A DNA stretch of 64,000 nt from Ruminococcus flavefaciens (GTDB lineage Bacteria; Bacillota; Clostridia; Oscillospirales; Ruminococcaceae). The position numbers and the translations under genes were made by a program. How positions within the stretch are numbered: position 1 is the first letter of the stretch; each line of letters begins with the position of its first letter. The notes under the pieces were generated by a model that did no database searches, was not told the origin of the DNA, and saw only the letters and a program-made list of their open reading frames with translations. Below, one piece after another: positions 59,225 to 64,000 of the stretch. The stretch is taken from positions 1-64,000 of the forward strand of contig NZ_FRCT01000005.1 in NCBI RefSeq assembly GCF_900143025.1, in the 5' to 3' direction.

Positions 59225-59893
59225 ATGGGGAACAGTGAATACCGCAAGACAATTGACTATATACTTGACCTTATCAGAGGCGGAATGCTCCAGGTAGGGG
59301 ACAAGCTGCCTACTGAACGAAGTATCTCGGAAAAACTCGGTATCAGCAGAAACACTGTCAGAGAGGCACTCAGAGGTCTTGAAATACTTGGGATTGTCAA
59401 CGGAAAACAGGGCTCGGGAAATTATCTGACCGACAATATATCAGAGTCTATCGCTAAGGCTATGGACGTAATGCTGCTTATGAACAGGACATCAAAAGAA
59501 GAGATATGTTCTTTCAGAAGAAGCATGGAGAAAACTGTGTGCAGCTATCTTATAGGCAGAGGCTGCAGCAATGAGAACAAGCTCAATATAGTTGCGGCTC
59601 TCAACAGACTGAAGGAATCAGAGGGCACAAGCGAGAACTCCATTGCGGACAGGGATTTTCACTATTCGCTTATTTATGCTACCGAAAACAGCTTCTGGAT
59701 AACCTTTATGAACGCTGTATCCGAGGTGTATATGAGGTGGATAGACAATTTCCTGATAACTGCCGATCATAGTATACAGATGCTGCTTCAGGAGAGCCAT
59801 GAGAAAATGGTCCAGGGAATTATCACGGGCGATACAGAATTCTGCCTGAAGGCTATAGATTCACACTATGATATTATAGAGAATGGCTTTTGA
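59225..59893 (+). CDS. GntR-family (FadR-type) transcriptional regulator
   Basis: The 222-residue protein has an N-terminal winged helix (KLPTERSISEKLGISRNTVREALRGLEILGIV, GKQGSGNYL) and an FCD-type all-helical effector domain with metal-ligand-like residues D-x-x-x-H (DRDFHYSLI) and late H-E and H-Y-D segments. Its DNA target is probably the palindrome at its own promoter. The TraB/GumN gene starts 28 bases after its stop. Confidence 0.93.
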   Translation: MGNSEYRKTIDYILDLIRGGMLQVGDKLPTERSISEKLGISRNTVREALRGLEILGIVNGKQGSGNYLTDNISESIAKAMDVMLLMNRTSKEEICSFRRSMEKTVCSYLIGRGCSNENKLNIVAALNRLKESEGTSENSIADRDFHYSLIYATENSFWITFMNAVSEVYMRWIDNFLITADHSIQMLLQESHEKMVQGIITGDTEFCLKAIDSHYDIIENGF

Positions 59894-59921
59894 GAAAAAG
59901 CGAAAGGATTTTATTATATTT

Positions 59922-60992
59922 ATGAAAACTAAACGTATTATAGCAGCCGCAGCGGCTTTAATTTGCGCTGTCGGCGCATTTTCATGCGGAAAGAAAAAAG
60001 ATGAAGGCTCAAAGGAGCAGGAAGTTACCACAGCTGCACAGACTGAGGAGCAGACTACAGAAGCTGCTGAAATAACATCGGAGCAGGCAACAGCTGACGA
60101 TAACGATGAAGAGACAGACATCAACGATTATATATCCGTAACAGATGTTACTCCTGCCATGTGGAAGGTAACTGACCCTGCAACGGGCAATGAGCTCTAT
60201 ATGATGGGAACTGTTCATGTGGTCACAGAAAATACCTTCCCGCTTCCCGACTATGTAATGGACGTTTATAACAAATGCGACGGCGTAGCTGTTGAAATAA
60301 ACATTAACAGCCTCATGTCGGATATGAGCCAGCTTCAGGAGTTCTACAGCAAAATGGTCTATACCGATGGAACTACCGTAAAGGATCACATTTCTGAGGA
60401 GACCTATGAAAAGATGAAGAACTTCCTTTCGGCAAAGGGTATGTATAATCCCATGTTTGAGACGTATACCGCAGGCTTCTGGGCTACGCAGATCGAGTCT
60501 TTAAGTATTTTGAGCATTGGAAATATCGACGAAAACGGCGTTGACTCAAAGTTCATAGCTATGGCTACCGAGGACGGCAAAAAGGTAGTTGATATCGAAA
60601 ATATTGATATCCAGGCAAGCGTTATAACCTCTCTTTCAGACGATCTTTCGGATTACATGATAACCGAGACTATCGACAAAGCAGATGATCCGACAGGCTA
60701 TACAAAGGAATTTGCCGAGCTCTATAACGCATGGGCTTCGGGCGATATTGACAAGCTTGACGAGGAGGACGATGAAGAGAATCTCCCCGAGGATCTTGAG
60801 GACGATTATGCGGACTATATGGACGTTATCCTTTACAAGCGCAACAAGGGCATGGCTGAAAAGGCTGAGGAATACCTCAAAAACGGCGATAAGTACTTCT
60901 TCATGGTAGGAAGTGCCCACTTCGCAGGCGATAAGGGTGTTGATGATATCCTCAAGGACAAGGGCTACACAGTTGAAAGAGTAGCTGCATGA
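59922..60992 (+). CDS. TraB/GumN-family lipoprotein
   Basis: The 356-residue protein has a lipobox AFSCG (Cys near 22), an acidic Thr/Glu tether, and a TraB/GumN domain starting with LYMMGTVHVVT and ending with FFMVGSAHFAGDKGVDDIL. The family is related to the TIKI metalloprotease clan through paired GxxH-type motifs; activity is not proven here. The ATG at 59922 follows AAAGGA at a 13-base spacing, and the signal peptide supports it. It is probably cotranscribed with the GntR gene. Confidence 0.87.
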   Translation: MKTKRIIAAAAALICAVGAFSCGKKKDEGSKEQEVTTAAQTEEQTTEAAEITSEQATADDNDEETDINDYISVTDVTPAMWKVTDPATGNELYMMGTVHVVTENTFPLPDYVMDVYNKCDGVAVEININSLMSDMSQLQEFYSKMVYTDGTTVKDHISEETYEKMKNFLSAKGMYNPMFETYTAGFWATQIESLSILSIGNIDENGVDSKFIAMATEDGKKVVDIENIDIQASVITSLSDDLSDYMITETIDKADDPTGYTKEFAELYNAWASGDIDKLDEEDDEENLPEDLEDDYADYMDVILYKRNKGMAEKAEEYLKNGDKYFFMVGSAHFAGDKGVDDILKDKGYTVERVAA

Positions 60993-60999
60993 TAAAAGA

Positions 61000-61043
61000 A
61001 AAGACTGAGAACTTTCCGAAGCTTCTCAGTCTTTATTTTTTTT
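61000..61043 (+). terminator. Terminator of the gntR-TraB operon
   Basis: The stem AAAGACTGAGAA/TTCTCAGTCTTT is followed by ATTTTTTTT. Confidence 0.9.
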
Positions 61044-61080
61044 CGGATAAAAATAAGTCGCTCAAAAGACAAAAATGCAC

Positions 61081-61119
61081 AAAAAAAGCACCTGTTTTTT
61101 GTGAAATCAGGTGCTTTCG
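61081..61119 (-). terminator. Orphan minus-strand terminator upstream of rpoB
   Basis: The stem AAAGCACCTG/CAGGTGCTTT is followed by seven T on the minus strand. No minus-strand gene lies to its right within this window. Confidence 0.75.
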
Positions 61120-61139
61120 ATAAATCTTTTCATAGTCCC

Positions 61140-61168
61140 TTGACATTGGACAGGAACTGTATTATAAT
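61140..61168 (+). promoter_or_regulatory. Consensus sigma-A promoter of rpoB
   Basis: TTGACA, 17 bases, TATAAT: both hexamers perfect, without the TGn extension. Confidence 0.92.
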
Positions 61169-61352
61169 GTAATAATGTATCAATATGGAATAGTCTCGCT
61201 ATTTTGCAAGATATTATAGCACATAATGCACAGCCTTGTCAATAGTTTTGGCGAAAAATTTTTTCATAGGATACGATAACAAACAAAAATATCTTCCGCT
61301 CACGCGCTGGACGCAGTCGGCGGAGGTAAAAAAATACAAGGAGGTTCCGCCT

Positions 61353-64000
61353 ATGGTGAATGTTACACCTAAGCAGCTGGGAAAGAATGTCAGAATGAGC
61401 TTCGGTAAGATTACCGAGCCTCTGGAGATGCCGAACCTTATCGAGGTACAGAAGAACTCGTATAAGTGGTTCAAGGAAGAGGGTCTGCGCGAGGTATTCC
61501 GCGAGATGACCGCTATCACAGACTATAACGGCAATCTTGTCCTCAACTTCAAGGATTACCGATTTGACGACACTCCCAAGTATTCTCTCGCAGAATGTAA
61601 ATCAAGAGGAGCTACCTATCAGGTCGCTATGAGAGCAACCGCTACACTTGCAAACAAGGAAACGGGTGCTGTCAGCGAGAGTGAGATCTATATGGGTGAC
61701 TTCCCGCTCATGACCGACAGCGGTACCTTCGTTATCAACGGTGCCGAGCGTGTTATCGTATCACAGCTCGTTCGTTCACCCGGTGTTTACTACTCCTTCA
61801 CAAAGGATAAGACAGGTAAAGACCTCTTCAGCTCACAGATAATCCCTAACCGCGGTGCTTGGCTGGAGTATGAACAGGATTCAAACGACGTAGTTTACGT
61901 TCGTATAGATAAAAACAGAAAAATACCGCTCACTACCTTCATCAGAGCTCTCGGCGAGGAGGGTACAGATGAGGAGATATTCGAGATATTCGGCGATGAC
62001 GAGCGCCTGAGACAGACTATCCTCCAGAAGGATCAGACAAAGAACCGCTCAGATGCCCTTATCGACGTATACAAGAAGCTCCGTCCGGGCGAGCCTCCTA
62101 CGGTAGAAAGTGCAGTTAGCCATCTCAATAACCTCTTCTTTGAGGCTAAGAGATACGATCTCTGCCGTTTCGGACGCTACAAGTACAACAAGAAGCTGGG
62201 TATTGCTTCAAGACTTTCGGGCAGAACTCTTGCAGAGCCTATCATCAACGAGATGACAGGCGAGATCCTCGCAGACGCAGGTGAGACTCTTACCTACGAC
62301 AAGGCTTGCGAGATCGAGCAGGCAGGTGTTTACAGCGCATTCGTAACTGTTGAAGCCAAGGAATACTACACCGACGACCGCGGAGAGACTTCTATCCGCA
62401 TGGTTGAAAAGACCGTAAAGGTAATCGGTAACGGTATGGTAGACATCAAGGGCTATGTTGACTTTGATGCCGAGAAGTACGGCATCAACGAGAAGGTATC
62501 CTTCAATGTCCTCAAGGACATCATCGACAATGCCGCTGATGCAGACGAGCTTGAAGAGACTGTAAAGAAGAAGGCAGACGAGCTTTCTCCAAAGTACATC
62601 ACTCTTGACGATATCAAGGCTTCTATCAGCTACTTCCTCAACCTCTGCGAGGGTGTTGGTACTGTTGACGATATCGACCACCTGGGCAACAGACGTATCC
62701 GTTCCGTAGGTGAGCTTCTCCAGAACCAGTTCCGCATCGGTTATACAAGAATGGAGCGCGGTATCCGTGAGAGAATGAACCTCCAGACTCAGGACGTTAA
62801 TACCCTTACTCCACAGACTCTTATCAATATCAGACCTATTTCTTCAGCTATGAAGGAGTTCTTCTGCTCCTCACCACTTTCACAGTTCATGGATCAGAAC
62901 AACCCTCTTGCTGAGCTTACTCATAAGAGACGTCTTTCAGCTCTCGGACCCGGTGGTCTTTCAAGAGACCGTGCAGGATTTGAGGTTCGTGACGTTCACT
63001 ACAGCCATTACGGAAGAATGTGTCCTATTGAGACCCCTGAAGGTCCTAACATCGGACTTATCTCCTATCTGGCTACATTTGCAAGAATAAATGAATACGG
63101 CTTTATCGAGGCTCCTTACAGAAAGGTAGACAAGACTACAGGAGTTGTTACAAACGAAGTAGTTTACATGACTGCCGATATGGAGGATAACTTCGTAGTT
63201 GCTCAGGCTAACGAGCCTCTCACAGACGACGGAAAGCTTGCAAGACCCCGTGTTAATGCACGTTACCGTGAGCAGATCCTCGAGTGCCCGAGAGAAAACG
63301 TTGACTACATGGACGTTTCTCCTAAGATGGTCGTTTCAGTCGCTACCTCAATGATCCCGTTCCTCGAAAACGATGACGCTAACCGTGCCCTCATGGGTTC
63401 AAACATGCAGCGTCAGGCTGTTCCGCTCCTCAAGACAGAGCGTCCTTTCGTTGGTACAGGTATGGAGTACAAGGCTGCTGTTGACTCCGGTGTATGCGTA
63501 GTATCAGACTATGACGGAAAGATCACCTATGTTGATGCAGACAAGATCACTATGGTTGATACAGACGGTGTTGAGCACAAGTATGAGCTTATCAAGTTCA
63601 AGCGTTCAAACCAGGGTACCTGTGTAAACCAGAGACCTATCGTACTTGCAGGCGAGCAGGTAAAGAAGGGACAGGTGCTTGCAGACGGTCCTGCTACCGC
63701 TGACGGAGAGATCTCACTCGGTAAGAATGCTCTCATCGGCTTCATGACATGGGAAGGTTACAACTACGAGGACGCTGTTCTCCTTAACGAGCGCCTTGTA
63801 AGAGAAGATGTATTCACATCAGTTCATATAGAAGAATACGAGATCGAGTGCCGTGATACAAAGCTCGGACCCGAAGAGATCACAAGAGATATCCCGAATG
63901 TGGGCGATGATGCTCTTGCAAATCTTGACGAGAACGGTATCATACGCATCGGTTCGGAAGTTAATTCAGGCGATATCCTCGTTGGTAAGGTTACACCTAA
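61353..64000 (+). CDS. rpoB: DNA-directed RNA polymerase subunit beta (3' end beyond window)
   Basis: The frame opens with ATG at 61353 after AAGGAGG and is still open at the window edge (882 codons shown). It contains the standard beta-subunit blocks: [36 protein letters not shown], the rifampicin region [21 protein letters not shown], and [18 protein letters not shown]. It should be followed by rpoC off the window. Codon bias is strong. The rifampicin-contact residues appear wild type. Confidence 0.97.
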   Translation, partial: MVNVTPKQLGKNVRMSFGKITEPLEMPNLIEVQKNSYKWFKEEGLREVFREMTAITDYNGNLVLNFKDYRFDDTPKYSLAECKSRGATYQVAMRATATLANKETGAVSESEIYMGDFPLMTDSGTFVINGAERVIVSQLVRSPGVYYSFTKDKTGKDLFSSQIIPNRGAWLEYEQDSNDVVYVRIDKNRKIPLTTFIRALGEEGTDEEIFEIFGDDERLRQTILQKDQTKNRSDALIDVYKKLRPGEPPTVESAVSHLNNLFFEAKRYDLCRFGRYKYNKKLGIASRLSGRTLAEPIINEMTGEILADAGETLTYDKACEIEQAGVYSAFVTVEAKEYYTDDRGETSIRMVEKTVKVIGNGMVDIKGYVDFDAEKYGINEKVSFNVLKDIIDNAADADELEETVKKKADELSPKYITLDDIKASISYFLNLCEGVGTVDDIDHLGNRRIRSVGELLQNQFRIGYTRMERGIRERMNLQTQDVNTLTPQTLINIRPISSAMKEFFCSSPLSQFMDQNNPLAELTHKRRLSALGPGGLSRDRAGFEVRDVHYSHYGRMCPIETPEGPNIGLISYLATFARINEYGFIEAPYRKVDKTTGVVTNEVVYMTADMEDNFVVAQANEPLTDDGKLARPRVNARYREQILECPRENVDYMDVSPKMVVSVATSMIPFLENDDANRALMGSNMQRQAVPLLKTERPFVGTGMEYKAAVDSGVCVVSDYDGKITYVDADKITMVDTDGVEHKYELIKFKRSNQGTCVNQRPIVLAGEQVKKGQVLADGPATADGEISLGKNALIGFMTWEGYNYEDAVLLNERLVREDVFTSVHIEEYEIECRDTKLGPEEITRDIPNVGDDALANLDENGIIRIGSEVNSGDILVGKVTP

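Larger units (their letters stand above)
61044..61352. other. rpoB upstream region
   Basis: It holds the minus-strand hairpin at 61081-61118, a consensus promoter and an rpoB leader of about 180 bases. The leader has AT-rich sequence and two blocks of GCGGAGGT/CGCTCACGCGC. No gene is seen. Confidence 0.6.

Overview
The window looks like the chromosome of a cellulosome-forming, anaerobic, low-to-mid GC Firmicute of the genus Ruminococcus, most likely Ruminococcus flavefaciens or a close relative. The evidence is eight proteins with dockerin or half-dockerin modules (plus one decayed copy), a cohesin-like adaptor, Thr-rich linkers, a GH44 endoglucanase and a GH16 glucanase. Housekeeping genes are Firmicute-like: a minimal SufC-SufB operon, a FeoA-FeoB fusion, and rpoB, whose 3' end is cut off by the window.

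Layout. 1-4.1 kb: C-terminus of a dockerin protein, an ECF sigma factor with its membrane partner, and pgeF. 4.2-9.5 kb: a dockerin-bearing CotH protein and a wall-anchored metallophosphoesterase, both on the minus strand. 9.6-15.5 kb: iron uptake (feoAB plus a 45-residue Cys-rich protein), CorA, a 368-base inverted-repeat structure, DAHP synthase and a C_GCAxxG_C_C protein. 15.6-19.9 kb: a remnant transglutaminase-dockerin protein, an XRE regulator and the GH44 enzyme. 20-24.4 kb: isochorismatase-like hydrolase, membrane diguanylate cyclase, a second C_GCAxxG_C_C protein and a strongly codon-biased NifU-like/GGGtGRT pair. 24.5-31.8 kb: lipoproteins, cohesin-dockerin and dockerin proteins, alpha/beta hydrolase, DegV and a DUF2520 protein. 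32-35.3 kb: a second sigma/membrane-partner pair. 35.6-44.7 kb: GAF-type diguanylate cyclase, Lgt-like protein, ABC transporter, D,D-carboxypeptidase, nitroreductase and sufCB. 44.7-47.7 kb: a small accessory island with a phage-tail-like two-gene cassette and a dockerin pseudogene. 47.8-57.8 kb: two-component system, a metallopeptidase-dockerin protein, rRNA methyltransferase, lipoprotein, GH16 and DUF4003. 57.9-64 kb: PPK2, a GntR regulator with a TraB/GumN lipoprotein, and rpoB.

How it fits together. The secreted dockerin proteins would be recruited to cell-surface scaffoldins, and the cohesin-dockerin protein could be an adaptor between enzyme and scaffold. The two sigma/membrane-protein pairs have related repeated ectodomains and probably sense something at the envelope. 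Promoters are very uniform: sigma-A type, 17-base spacers, usually with an extended TGn -10. No tRNA, rRNA, CRISPR array or intact transposase gene was seen.
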